NCBI RefSeq assembly: GCF_000801295.1
Contig: NZ_AP012978.1
Span: 620,001 to 684,000, forward strand
DNA from: an endosymbiont of unidentified scaly snail isolate Monju
GTDB lineage: Bacteria > Pseudomonadota > Gammaproteobacteria > Chromatiales > Chromatiaceae
DNA length: 64,000 bases
Reading direction: 5' to 3'
A program made the position numbers and the translations under genes. Below the pieces are notes generated by a model. The model was given only the letters and a program-made list of their open reading frames with translations. It had not been told where the DNA came from and did no database searches. Position 1 is the first letter of the stretch; each line of letters begins with the position of its first letter. Below are positions 31,766 to 39,294 of the stretch, piece after piece.

Positions 31766-32719
31766 ATGCTCGATACCGCCAGTCGTCTGTTTCCCGGTAC
31801 CTTCCCCGCCTTGCGGCGCGACCGCCTGCACACCCTGCAGGTGAATCTGGGGTATCGCTGCAAGCAGCAGTGCCAGCATTGCCATGTCAATGCCGGGCCC
31901 AACCGTTCCGAGGCGATGAGCGAGGAGAACCTGGCGCGCGTGCAGCAGGTGCTGGCGGGCGGAGGCATCGAGACCCTGGACCTCACCGGCGGTGCGCCGG
32001 AGCTGCACCCGGGTTTTCGCGAGCTGGTGCGTTTCGCCCGCGGGCAGGGGGTGCGGGTGATCGACCGCTGCAACCTCACCATCCTGGGCGAGCCGGGACA
32101 GGAGGACCTGGCCGCGTTCCTCGCCGCCCACCAGGTGGAGGTGGTCGCCTCCCTGCCCTGCTATCTCGAGGAGAACGTCGACGCCCAGCGTGGGCGCGGC
32201 GTGTTCCGGCGCAGTATCGAGGGCCTGCGCCGGCTCAACGCGCTGGGTTACGGCGCGGGCGAGGGGTTGGTGCTCAGCCTGGTCTACAATCCCGTCGGCC
32301 CGGTGCTGCCGCCGCCGCAACAGGCGCTCGAGGCCGATTACCGCGAGCGTCTGGCCGCCTACGGGGTACGTTTCGACCACCTGCTCACCATCGCCAACAT
32401 GCCTATCCAGCGCTTCGGCAGCCTGCTCGCCTCGAAGGGGCAGTTCGATGACTACCTGGCCCTGCTCAAGTCGGCGCACCGCGAGGAGAATCTGGCCGCG
32501 GTGATGTGCCGCTCGCTGGTGAGCGTGGACTGGCAGGGACGGCTGTACGATTGCGACTTCAACCAGATGCTCGGGCTGCCGCTGTGTGACGGTGGGCGTC
32601 CCCTGCACCTGGACAGCCTGAAGCCCGGACGCCTGGAGGGGCTGGCGATCGCGGTGGCCGATCATTGCTACGGTTGTACTGCCGGGCAGGGCAGCAGTTG
32701 CGGCGGGGCGCTGACGTGA
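31766..32719 (+). CDS. arsS: Arsenosugar biosynthesis radical SAM protein ArsS
   Basis: The 317-residue product carries the radical-SAM cluster motif CKQQCQHC (CxxxCxxC) near its N terminus, followed by HVNAGPNRSEAMS and LTGGAPELHP. A Cys-rich C-terminal extension (YDCDFNQML, then DHCYGCTAGQGSSCGG) resembles a SPASM-like auxiliary cluster region. These features define the ArsS family, which links ribose-derived carbon from SAM to dimethylarsenic in arsenosugar synthesis. ATG 31766 follows GAGAGA. The next two genes overlap and encode glycosyltransferase-like proteins often found with arsS. No arsM methyltransferase lies in the window, so the pathway is incomplete here. Confidence 0.87.
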   Translation: MLDTASRLFPGTFPALRRDRLHTLQVNLGYRCKQQCQHCHVNAGPNRSEAMSEENLARVQQVLAGGGIETLDLTGGAPELHPGFRELVRFARGQGVRVIDRCNLTILGEPGQEDLAAFLAAHQVEVVASLPCYLEENVDAQRGRGVFRRSIEGLRRLNALGYGAGEGLVLSLVYNPVGPVLPPPQQALEADYRERLAAYGVRFDHLLTIANMPIQRFGSLLASKGQFDDYLALLKSAHREENLAAVMCRSLVSVDWQGRLYDCDFNQMLGLPLCDGGRPLHLDSLKPGRLEGLAIAVADHCYGCTAGQGSSCGGALT

Positions 32720-33414
32720 CCACCAGCATCGTGGTGCCGGTGCGCGACGAGGGCGCGGTGATCGAGCACCTGCTCGCGGCATTGCAGCCGGCGCGCGCCG
32801 CCGGGCACGAGCTGATCGTGGTCGATGGCGAGAGCGCCGACGATACCCGCGAACGCGCCGTGCCGCATTGCGACCGCCTGCTGGTCTCTCCGCCTGGCCG
32901 CGCGCGGCAGCTGAACGCCGGTGCCCGGGTGGCCGGAGGCGACTGGCTGTGGTTCCTGCATGCCGATAGTGGTTTCCCCGAAGGCGTGATGGCGGCGTTG
33001 TCGCGCCTGTCTGCCTGTGAGGGTGGCTGGGGCCGTTTCGATGTGCGCCTGGACGACCCGGCCCCCGTGTTCCGGGTGATCGAGACGGCGATGAACTGGC
33101 GTTCGCGACTCACCGGCATCGCCACCGGCGACCAGGGGATCTTCGTGCGTCGCGCCCTGTTCGAGCAGGTCGGTGGTTTCCCCGAGATCCCGCTGATGGA
33201 AGACCTCGCGCTGTCGGAACGGTTGCGCCGGCACGGCTGGCCCGCCTGCCTGCGTCCACCGCTGCATACGTCGGCCCGGCGCTGGCGCCGACACGGGGTG
33301 CTGCGTACCGTGCTGCTGATGTGGCGGTTGCGCCTGGCCTGGTTCCTGGGGGCCGACCCGGCGGTGTTGGCCCGCCGTTACGCATCATGCAGTTCCCCGA
33401 CGCGCGCATCCTGA
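32716..33414 (+). CDS. Arsenosugar-type glycosyltransferase family 2 (TIGR04283-like)
   Basis: The 232-residue product is a GT2 glycosyltransferase: SIVVPVRDEGAVIEHLLAAL, LIVVDGESADDTRE, PPGRARQLNAGARVAGGDWLWFLHADS with the divalent-metal motif HADS, then GDQGIFVRRALFEQVGGFPEIPLMED. This pattern is that of TIGR04283 proteins, which recur beside arsS. GTG 32716 is taken as start because it overlaps the arsS stop (GTGA) and gives the conserved N terminus. The 3' end overlaps the following gene by 28 bases. The C-terminal tail after DPAVLARRY is therefore read in both frames. Confidence 0.85.
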   Translation: MTTSIVVPVRDEGAVIEHLLAALQPARAAGHELIVVDGESADDTRERAVPHCDRLLVSPPGRARQLNAGARVAGGDWLWFLHADSGFPEGVMAALSRLSACEGGWGRFDVRLDDPAPVFRVIETAMNWRSRLTGIATGDQGIFVRRALFEQVGGFPEIPLMEDLALSERLRRHGWPACLRPPLHTSARRWRRHGVLRTVLLMWRLRLAWFLGADPAVLARRYASCSSPTRAS

Positions 33415-34079
33415 TCTTCGCCCGGGCCCCGGTGCCGGGGCGAGTGAAGACGCGCCTGATCCCGGCGTTGGGAACCGAGGGGGCCTGCGCGCTGTATCGC
33501 GATTGTCTTCTGCACGTGGTCGAGATGGCCTGCGTGGCGGGCCTGGCACCGGTCGAGCTGTGGTGTGCCCCGGATGCCACTCACCCCGTGTTTGCGCAGC
33601 TGGCGTCACGCTGGCCGTTGACCTTGCGGGTCCAGCAGGGTGACGACCTGGGTGCGCGCATGCGGCACGCCGCGGCGGCGGCTCTGCACGGGGCACGAAA
33701 GGTCGTGTTGATCGGCAGCGACGTGCCGGCGCTGGGCAGTGTGCATCTGCAACGGGCGTTGTGCGATCTGGAGGCGTTCGAGGTGGTGATGAACCCGGCC
33801 GAGGATGGCGGCTATGTGTTGCTGGGGGTGCGTACCGATCACCCCGGACTGTTCGAGGACATGCCCTGGGGCGGCGAACAGGTTGCCGCGGAGACGCGCC
33901 GGCGCTGCCGCGCGGCGGGACTGCGGCTGCGCGAGGGTGAACGGCTATGGGATCTCGATCGGCCGAACGATCTGGCGCGGCTCGCCGCCGTGCCGGCGTT
34001 GGAAGCGTGGGTCGGGCGTGTTCAGCACTTGCCCAGCGAGTGCCCGCCGGCAACACTGCCGCCGGGCCGGGGCGAATAG
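33387..34079 (+). CDS. TIGR04282-like (DUF2064) glycosyltransferase/nucleotidyltransferase
   Basis: The 230-residue product opens with ILIFARAPVPGRVKTRLIPALG, the signature of the DUF2064/TIGR04282 family with a nucleotide-diphospho-sugar transferase fold. It continues VVLIGSDVPALGSVHLQRAL and NPAEDGGYVLLGV. The family is commonly next to TIGR04283 and arsS genes, though its exact step is not settled. ATG 33387 is used; a longer frame exists but would overlap the previous gene by 94 bases. Its last 58 bases overlap the end of the convergent flgN. Confidence 0.85.
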   Translation: MQFPDARILIFARAPVPGRVKTRLIPALGTEGACALYRDCLLHVVEMACVAGLAPVELWCAPDATHPVFAQLASRWPLTLRVQQGDDLGARMRHAAAAALHGARKVVLIGSDVPALGSVHLQRALCDLEAFEVVMNPAEDGGYVLLGVRTDHPGLFEDMPWGGEQVAAETRRRCRAAGLRLREGERLWDLDRPNDLARLAAVPALEAWVGRVQHLPSECPPATLPPGRGE

Positions 34080-34504
34080 GTATCGGGGCTGGCCGGGCGG
34101 CCGGTGAGGATGCCCAGTGCCTGACGGGCGTGACGTTCGCCGGCCAGCGCCAGCTTGCCGTTGTGGTCGTTCAGCTCGGCCACCTCGCGCGAGAGCGTGA
34201 GCAATTCGTGCCAGGTCTCCGCCAGTTCGTCCGGTGCGAAGTGTTGGCTGACGAAGCGTTCGGCGCCGCCCAGGCCACCGGGCAACCCGACCTGTTGCAG
34301 CATCTGTTCGCGGGCGCGCACGCTGTGCTCGAGTTGTGCCAGACAGTCGTTCTTCTGGCGCACGGCCTGCTCCAGCGAGGCCGCGTCACCACCACTCAGG
34401 GCCCGTTGCTCTTCGAGCAGGATGTCGCGCAGCACGCGCAGTTCCGCCAGCGAGGCCTCGAGAGTGGCGCGGAAGGGGGCCTTGAGCGTGTTGGCGTCGT
34501 GCAC
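34022..34504 (-). CDS. flgN: Flagellar chaperone FlgN
   Basis: FlgN is the cytoplasmic export chaperone for hook-junction proteins FlgK and FlgL. The 160-residue product is mostly helical, with LEASLAELRVLRDILLEEQRALSGGDAASLEQAVRQKNDCLAQLEHSVRAR, the charged helix pattern of the family. Its place three bases after flgM, with flgA upstream, supports the call. The last 58 bases overlap the 3' end of the convergent DUF2064 gene, so the Gly/Pro-rich C terminus is constrained by both frames. Confidence 0.85.
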   Translation of the reverse strand: MHDANTLKAPFRATLEASLAELRVLRDILLEEQRALSGGDAASLEQAVRQKNDCLAQLEHSVRAREQMLQQVGLPGGLGGAERFVSQHFAPDELAETWHELLTLSREVAELNDHNGKLALAGERHARQALGILTGRPASPDTYSPRPGGSVAGGHSLGKC

Positions 34505-34507
34505 GGA

Positions 34508-34828
34508 TCAGCCCTGCTCGCCCAGGCCGGCCTCGAAGCGGAGCAACTTGTCGGCGACCCGTGCCGGGTCGATCTCCAGGATGCCGGTGGCCAGCGCCCG
34601 CTGCACATCCTGCACACGCTGGCTGTCCACCACCGGCTGGCTGGCGATCTCCTGCTCGAGCTGCTGCAGGCGGTTGGCGCGGTCGGTCATCTGGAAGGTG
34701 TCGGCCACGGTGCGCGCCTGGCCGGTGACGCCGCTTTCCTTGCTGTCGTTGCGCGCGCCGCTGGACTGCATGGTCTCCGTGGTGCCCAGTGGGGGGCGGC
34801 CGTTGGAACCGTTGATCTCGATACTCAT
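34508..34828 (-). CDS. flgM: Anti-sigma-28 factor FlgM
   Basis: FlgM holds sigma-28 (FliA) inactive until it is exported through the finished hook-basal body. The 106-residue product has a disordered, Ser/Gly-rich N terminus (INGSNGRPPLGTTETMQSSG) and the sigma-binding C-terminal helices (IASQPVVDSQRVQDVQRALATGILEIDPARVADKLLRFE). A sigma-28 promoter lies 37 bases upstream, giving the usual feedback arrangement. flgN follows after three bases. Confidence 0.92.
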   Translation of the reverse strand: MSIEINGSNGRPPLGTTETMQSSGARNDSKESGVTGQARTVADTFQMTDRANRLQQLEQEIASQPVVDSQRVQDVQRALATGILEIDPARVADKLLRFEAGLGEQG

Positions 34829-34864
34829 GTCAGCATTACCTGGTTTCTGCCTGTGTCGCGCAGT

Positions 34865-34891
34865 ATATCGTCCAGGATTTGACGGACTTTA
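34865..34891 (-). promoter_or_regulatory. Sigma-28 promoter of flgM
   Basis: On the minus strand, TAAAG (34891-34887), 14 bases, then GACGATAT (34872-34865). The spacing is exactly that of TAAAG-N14-GCCGATAA, with six of eight -10 bases matching. It lies between flgA and flgM, so flgMN can be expressed late, apart from flgA. Confidence 0.75.
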
Positions 34892-34976
34892 GCCAGCAGC
34901 GCTAAGTGGTGAATCTGCTTCCGAAAATGCCCTGGTTGGCAGAATCGGTGCGAACGGGTTCACAGTGCATGCCCCT

Positions 34977-35696
34977 TCAGTGGGCTACCTGCACGGTGCC
35001 GGCGGCGATCACCTCGCCGGTGATCTCGCGCCCCGAGGCCTGGTTGCGCACGCGGATGCGGTCGCCCAGGGCGCCGTTCTGCAGGGCCTTGCCTTGCACG
35101 CGTACCTGCAGGGGGCCGCGCTGCACCACGATCTGCACCGTGCCGCCACGGCGTACCAGACGGCGGCGCTCGAGCAGGCCGGGGTGCAGGATGCGACCAG
35201 CGGCGATCTGGCGGCGTGCGCGCTGGCCGATCAGGTCGCGGGTCTGGGTGTAGAAGGCCTGGTGCAGGCGCGCGGTGTCGCGCTGCTCGATGCGCAGATC
35301 GGCCGCGCTGACCTGCTGACCACGGGCCAGCGGCCGGGCCGCCACCACCACCGGTTGCAGGGTGGCGATATCGACCGTGACGTACAGTTTCCAGGGATGC
35401 TGGCCGGTGCAGCGCACGCCCACCACGTTGCGCCCCGGGCGCAAGCCGTTGGGCGAGTCATAGGTCTCGAGCGGGCGTTCGCAGCGACGTAGCCGCAGGC
35501 GTGGGTCCAGGCGCGCGATCTTCACCTCGATCTGCCCGGGCAGCTGGTCGGCGCGGGCCAGCACATGGGCGCGCGCGGCCTCGCGGATGCGCTGGTGCGA
35601 TTCGGTGGTGTCATTGCCCGCTCCTGCTGTCGTTGCCAGTATCAGCAGGCACAGCAGCCAGGGCCAGGCATGCAAGGTGTCAATGAATTGACGCAT
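34977..35696 (-). CDS. flgA: Flagellar P-ring assembly chaperone FlgA
   Basis: FlgA is a periplasmic chaperone for polymerisation of the FlgI P-ring. The 239-residue product has a signal peptide (MRQFIDTLHAWPWLLCLLIL and on to TTAGA). The SAF-like domain follows: ARPLARGQQVSAADLRIEQRD, IGQRARRQIAAGRILHPGLLERRRLVRRGG and LGDRIRVRNQASGREITGEV. ATG 35696 is chosen because the signal peptide starts there; the open frame runs on into the antisense of cheV. It is divergent from cheV. Its partner FlgI in this window lacks a conserved block. Confidence 0.93.
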   Translation of the reverse strand: MRQFIDTLHAWPWLLCLLILATTAGAGNDTTESHQRIREAARAHVLARADQLPGQIEVKIARLDPRLRLRRCERPLETYDSPNGLRPGRNVVGVRCTGQHPWKLYVTVDIATLQPVVVAARPLARGQQVSAADLRIEQRDTARLHQAFYTQTRDLIGQRARRQIAAGRILHPGLLERRRLVRRGGTVQIVVQRGPLQVRVQGKALQNGALGDRIRVRNQASGREITGEVIAAGTVQVAH

Positions 35697-35765
35697 CGTT
35701 TCGACCTTCTTTCCTTTCAGGAGCAGGTCAGCAATATCCATGCCCGGAATCGAGTGGTGGGCGCC

Positions 35766-35792
35766 TAAAGCTCCACCGCCTGCGGCCGTTAT
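35766..35792 (+). promoter_or_regulatory. Sigma-28 promoter of cheV-cheR
   Basis: TAAAG (35766-35770), 14 bases, then GCCGTTAT (35785-35792). The -35 and spacing are perfect and six of eight -10 bases match. It is 42 bases upstream of cheV. Confidence 0.75.
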
Positions 35793-35834
35793 GCAGCGTA
35801 TCCCATCTGAATCGAATCGAAGAGGTGACAAGGC

Positions 35835-36776
35835 ATGGCGGGAATTCTCGACGGCGTCGATTTGCGCACCCAACTGGCCGGGCACAACCGTCTGGAGCTG
35901 TTGCTGTTTCGCCTCGGGGGCAAGCAGCGTTACGGCATCAACGTGTTCAAGGTGCAGGAGGTCATTCACTGCCCGCCGCTGACACGGGTGCCGCAGGCGC
36001 ACCCGGTGGTCAAGGGCATCGCCAACATGCGTGGCAAGACCATCACCATCATGGACCTGTCGATGGCCATCGGTGGACCGCCGCTGGAAGACTACGAGAA
36101 CAAGTTCACTGTCATCACCGAGTACAACCGGCGTGTGCAGGGCTTTCTGGTCGATTCGGTGGACCGTATCATCAACATGAACTGGCAGGATATCCTGCCG
36201 CCACCCCGTGGCGCGGCCGAGGGCACCTACATGACGGCGGTCACTCAGATGGACGGCGAGCTGGTCGAGATCATCGACGTGGAGAAGGTGCTCAAGGAGG
36301 TGATCGGTGGGCAGGAAGATGTGTCCGAAGGGGTGATCGAGGAACGGACAGACGAACAGCCGCACCATGTGCTGGTGGTCGACGATTCCAGTGTCGCGCG
36401 CAACCAGGTCACCCGGGTCCTCAAGCGGATGGGCGTGGATTTCACTGCCTGCAAGGACGGACAGGAGGCCTGGGAGCAATTGCAGTCCTGGCTGGATGAT
36501 GAACGCAATGTCGAGGATTTCCTGTCGCTGGTAATCTCGGATGTGGAGATGCCGCGCATGGACGGCTATTCACTCACCAAGAAGATCCGTGAACATCCGG
36601 CGCTCGAGAAGCTGCATGTCATTCTGCACACCTCGCTCAGCGGCGTGTTCAACAAGACCATGGTCGCCAAGGTTGGCGCCAATGACTTCCTTCCCAAGTG
36701 GGAACCGGATACCCTGGCGATGATCGTGCAGGAACAACTGCGCCAGCACGATCAGGCACGTGCCGATGCGGCGTGA
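35835..36776 (+). CDS. cheV: Chemotaxis coupling protein CheV
   Basis: The 313-residue product joins a CheW-like domain (about 1-170, with LLLFRLGGKQRYGINVFKVQEV and VKGIANMRGKTITIMDLS) to a receiver domain (about 185-305, VLVVDDSSVARNQVTRVL, with the phosphorylated Asp in VISDVEMPRMDG). It couples chemoreceptors to CheA and is tuned by phosphorylation. GAAGAGGTGA precedes the ATG. cheR follows after 36 bases, the common cheVR pair next to flgB in gammaproteobacteria with polar flagella. Confidence 0.96.
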   Translation: MAGILDGVDLRTQLAGHNRLELLLFRLGGKQRYGINVFKVQEVIHCPPLTRVPQAHPVVKGIANMRGKTITIMDLSMAIGGPPLEDYENKFTVITEYNRRVQGFLVDSVDRIINMNWQDILPPPRGAAEGTYMTAVTQMDGELVEIIDVEKVLKEVIGGQEDVSEGVIEERTDEQPHHVLVVDDSSVARNQVTRVLKRMGVDFTACKDGQEAWEQLQSWLDDERNVEDFLSLVISDVEMPRMDGYSLTKKIREHPALEKLHVILHTSLSGVFNKTMVAKVGANDFLPKWEPDTLAMIVQEQLRQHDQARADAA

Positions 36777-36812
36777 TTCCGTGTCTGTAAGGAAGCGGAA
36801 ACGGACCAAGAG

Positions 36813-37637
36813 ATGAAAGGAGGCGTCAGCCTGTCGGAAGAGCAGTACCAGGCCATCGCCCGTTACCTGGAGCGGTGCGCGGGCATTCGCCTGGGAGCCG
36901 GCAAGGAATACCTGGTGGTGAGTCGCCTGCGCGGTGTGCTTCAGCGGCATGGCCTGGCTGGCTTCGATGCCCTCGTGCAGGCCCTGCAAGCGGGCGGTGA
37001 CCGCGCGATACAGACCGCGGTGGTCGATGCGATGACTACCAATGAGACCTTCTGGTTCCGCGATGCCGCTCATTACCGCATCCTGGTCGAACAATTGTTG
37101 CCCGCCTGCATCGGCCGTACCGCGCGTATCTGGTCGGCGGCCGCTTCCACCGGCCAGGAACCCTACAGCATCACCTTCGCCATTCAGGAGGCGGTGCTCT
37201 CTGGCCGCCTGCCGCGCGGCTTCGACTACCAGATCCTGGGGACCGACATCTCACCCTCCGCGTTGGCCCAGGCCGAGGCCGCCCGCTACTGCGGGCTGGC
37301 AGGGGTGCGCGGACTGACCCTGGAACAGCGCCAGCGTTTCTTTGTGGACGACGGTGACTGCATCGAGGTCCAGGCCGCCTACCGGCGGCAGGTGCGTTTT
37401 CGTCCTTTCAACCTGCTCGATTCCTTCGATCAGCTCGGGCGTTTCGACGTCATCTTCTGCCGCAACGTGCTCATCTATTTTTCGCAGGAGCGCAAGCGCG
37501 ACATCCTCGAGCGTTTCCATCGCACCTTGAATCCCGGCGGCGCCCTGTTCCTGGGTTCCACCGAGTCGATGAGTGAACACGCCGACCTGTTCGAGATGGA
37601 ACGGCACGGCACAGGGCTGGTGTATCGCCGGTGCTGA
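36813..37637 (+). CDS. cheR: Chemotaxis protein methyltransferase CheR
   Basis: CheR methylates glutamates of chemoreceptors with SAM, setting adaptation. The 274-residue product has the N-terminal helical domain (YLERCAGIRLGAGKEYLVVSRL) and the SAM-binding domain with SAAASTGQEPYSIT, ILGTDISPSALAQAEAARY, FDVIFCRNVLIYFS and GGALFLGSTESM. It shares the cheV transcript. Confidence 0.95.
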   Translation: MKGGVSLSEEQYQAIARYLERCAGIRLGAGKEYLVVSRLRGVLQRHGLAGFDALVQALQAGGDRAIQTAVVDAMTTNETFWFRDAAHYRILVEQLLPACIGRTARIWSAAASTGQEPYSITFAIQEAVLSGRLPRGFDYQILGTDISPSALAQAEAARYCGLAGVRGLTLEQRQRFFVDDGDCIEVQAAYRRQVRFRPFNLLDSFDQLGRFDVIFCRNVLIYFSQERKRDILERFHRTLNPGGALFLGSTESMSEHADLFEMERHGTGLVYRRC

Positions 37638-37726
37638 TTGCCGCCGGCGGCAAGGCCTTGCCCTTCTTGCCGCCGCAGTCCCGCCAGACCTCTCACAAGT
37701 AATTGAATCCACAGCGCTGTTCTGCC

Positions 37727-37742
37727 TGGCACAAAGTCTGCT
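37727..37742 (+). promoter_or_regulatory. Sigma-54 (RpoN) promoter of flgB
   Basis: TGGCACAAAGTCTGCT fits TGGCACG-N4-TTGCW with the GG and GC elements at exact spacing. It lies 35 bases before flgB, as expected for class II flagellar genes. Confidence 0.8.
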
Positions 37743-37777
37743 TCGTGTTCCGTAGACAAGTTGTGTACAGGTGCGAC

Positions 37778-38173
37778 ATGAATCTCGACAAGGTCTTTGG
37801 CATTCACGAACAGGCATTGCAGTTGCGTGCGCGCCGAGCCGAGGTGCTGGCCGCCAACCTGGCGAATGCCGACACTCCCGGCTACAAGGCACGTGATTTC
37901 GATTTCCGCGAGATCCTGCGTGGCCAGTTGCCCCCGCAGGTACAGCTCGCGGCGACCCGGCCCGGGCATATCGTCCCACCGCGCGAGGCGCTGCCGCCTG
38001 CTGCACTGCAATACCGCGTACCCCAGCAGCCTTCGCTCGACGGCAACACCGTGGAGGTAGAGCGCGAGCAGGTCGAATACAGCGCCAACGCGGTGCAGTA
38101 CCAGGCCAGCCTGCGCTTTCTCGACGAGACCATTCGCACGCTCAGGACCGCCATCAAGGGGGCTGCCCAATGA
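37778..38173 (+). CDS. flgB: Flagellar proximal rod protein FlgB
   Basis: FlgB forms the lowest part of the rod. The 131-residue product begins LDKVFGIHEQALQLRARRAEVLAANLANADTPGYKARDFDF, containing the NLANADTPGYKARD rod signature, and ends with the helix QYQASLRFLDETIRTLRTAIKG. ATG 37778 is preferred because it gives the family N terminus. Its TGA overlaps flgC in ATGA. Confidence 0.95.
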   Translation: MNLDKVFGIHEQALQLRARRAEVLAANLANADTPGYKARDFDFREILRGQLPPQVQLAATRPGHIVPPREALPPAALQYRVPQQPSLDGNTVEVEREQVEYSANAVQYQASLRFLDETIRTLRTAIKGAAQ

Positions 38174-38583
38174 GTAGCTTCAAGATCTTCGATATTGCCG
38201 GCTCCGGCATGAATGCGCAGAACCTGCGCCTGAACATCGTCTCTTCCAACCTGGCCAACGTGGATGCGGTATCGAGCAGCGCGGGCGAGACCTACCGGGC
38301 GCGCGAGCCGGTGTTTCGCGCCATCCTCGATCGCTTCGACCCGCAGGCGCCGGCGCAGGGCGTGAGCATGGTCGGTGTGGTCGAGAGCCAGGCGCCGCTG
38401 GTGCGCGAATACGCGCCGAATCACCCGATGGCGGACGAGGACGGCTACATCTACCGGCCCAATGTGAACGCCGTCGAAGAGATGGCCAACATGATTTCCG
38501 CTTCACGCGCCTATCAGAACAACGTGGAGGTGCTCAACGCAGCCCGCCAGATGCTGATGGCGACCATCAATCTCGGACGTTGA
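38170..38583 (+). CDS. flgC: Flagellar rod protein FlgC
   Basis: The 137-residue product begins SSFKIFDIAGSGMNAQNLRLNIVSSNLANVDAVSSS, the FlgC form of the rod motif, and ends EEMANMISASRAYQNNVEVLNAARQMLMATINLG. Length matches the family. It overlaps flgB by four bases, and flgD follows after 11. Confidence 0.96.
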   Translation: MSSFKIFDIAGSGMNAQNLRLNIVSSNLANVDAVSSSAGETYRAREPVFRAILDRFDPQAPAQGVSMVGVVESQAPLVREYAPNHPMADEDGYIYRPNVNAVEEMANMISASRAYQNNVEVLNAARQMLMATINLGR

Positions 38584-38594
38584 GGCAGACCGAC

Positions 38595-39281
38595 ATGAGT
38601 GTGACCGCACTGGACAATACCCAGGACCCCTTCGCCGCGTTGGGACTGAGCCGCCGCGAGGAACAGCAGGGGACCAATGATCCCTCCGAGCTGGGCATGG
38701 GGACCTTCCTCAAGCTGATGGTGACCCAGATGAACAACCAGGACCCGTTCAAGCCCATGGAGAACGGCGACTTCCTCGCACAGATCGCGCAGTTCGGTGC
38801 GGTCTCCGGGCTGGATCGGCTCAATACCCAGATCAGCGACCTGTCCACTTCGCTCACCTCGGGCCAGGCCCTGCAGGCCGGTGGACTGGTGGGGCACGAG
38901 GTCCTGGTGCCGGTGGACAGCGGCTACCTGGCGCCTGGCGGCAGTATTCGCGGCCAGGTCGAGCTGCCGCAGTCCAGCCCCGAGGTGACGCTGCGCATCC
39001 ACGACCAGGCCGGGCAACTGGTGCGCGAGCTGCCGCTGGGCGGCGCACCCGGTGGTCCGCTGCGCTTCGACTGGGATGGCACCGACGACGCCGGCGCCCA
39101 TCTGCCGCCCGGCCGCTACCGGGTAAGTGTCACCGCGGTCCAGGGCGAGAGCAGCGTCGATCTGCAGACCCAGCTGTTCTCGCGGGTGGAATCGGTCAGC
39201 CTGTCCGCCCGCGAGGGCCTGACCCTGAATCTCGAAGGCCTGGGACCGGTGGCCTTCGCCAACATTCAACAGATCTTCTGA
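38595..39281 (+). CDS. flgD: Flagellar hook cap FlgD
   Basis: FlgD caps the growing hook and is later discarded. The 228-residue product has the N-terminal export and cap region (LGMGTFLKLMVTQMNNQDPFKPMENGDFLAQIAQF) and a C-terminal FlgD Ig/TUDOR-like part (LRIHDQAGQLVRELPLGGAPGGPLRFDWDGTDDAGAHLPPGRY). ATG 38595 follows GAGG nine bases upstream. It lies in the flgBCDEF unit. Confidence 0.95.
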   Translation: MSVTALDNTQDPFAALGLSRREEQQGTNDPSELGMGTFLKLMVTQMNNQDPFKPMENGDFLAQIAQFGAVSGLDRLNTQISDLSTSLTSGQALQAGGLVGHEVLVPVDSGYLAPGGSIRGQVELPQSSPEVTLRIHDQAGQLVRELPLGGAPGGPLRFDWDGTDDAGAHLPPGRYRVSVTAVQGESSVDLQTQLFSRVESVSLSAREGLTLNLEGLGPVAFANIQQIF

Positions 39282-39294
39282 CCGGAGGCAAGCC

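Noticed and set aside
34977-36479. 500-residue version of FlgA extending antisense through cheV
   Set aside because: Only the last 239 residues are FlgA, and a proper signal peptide starts at 35696.
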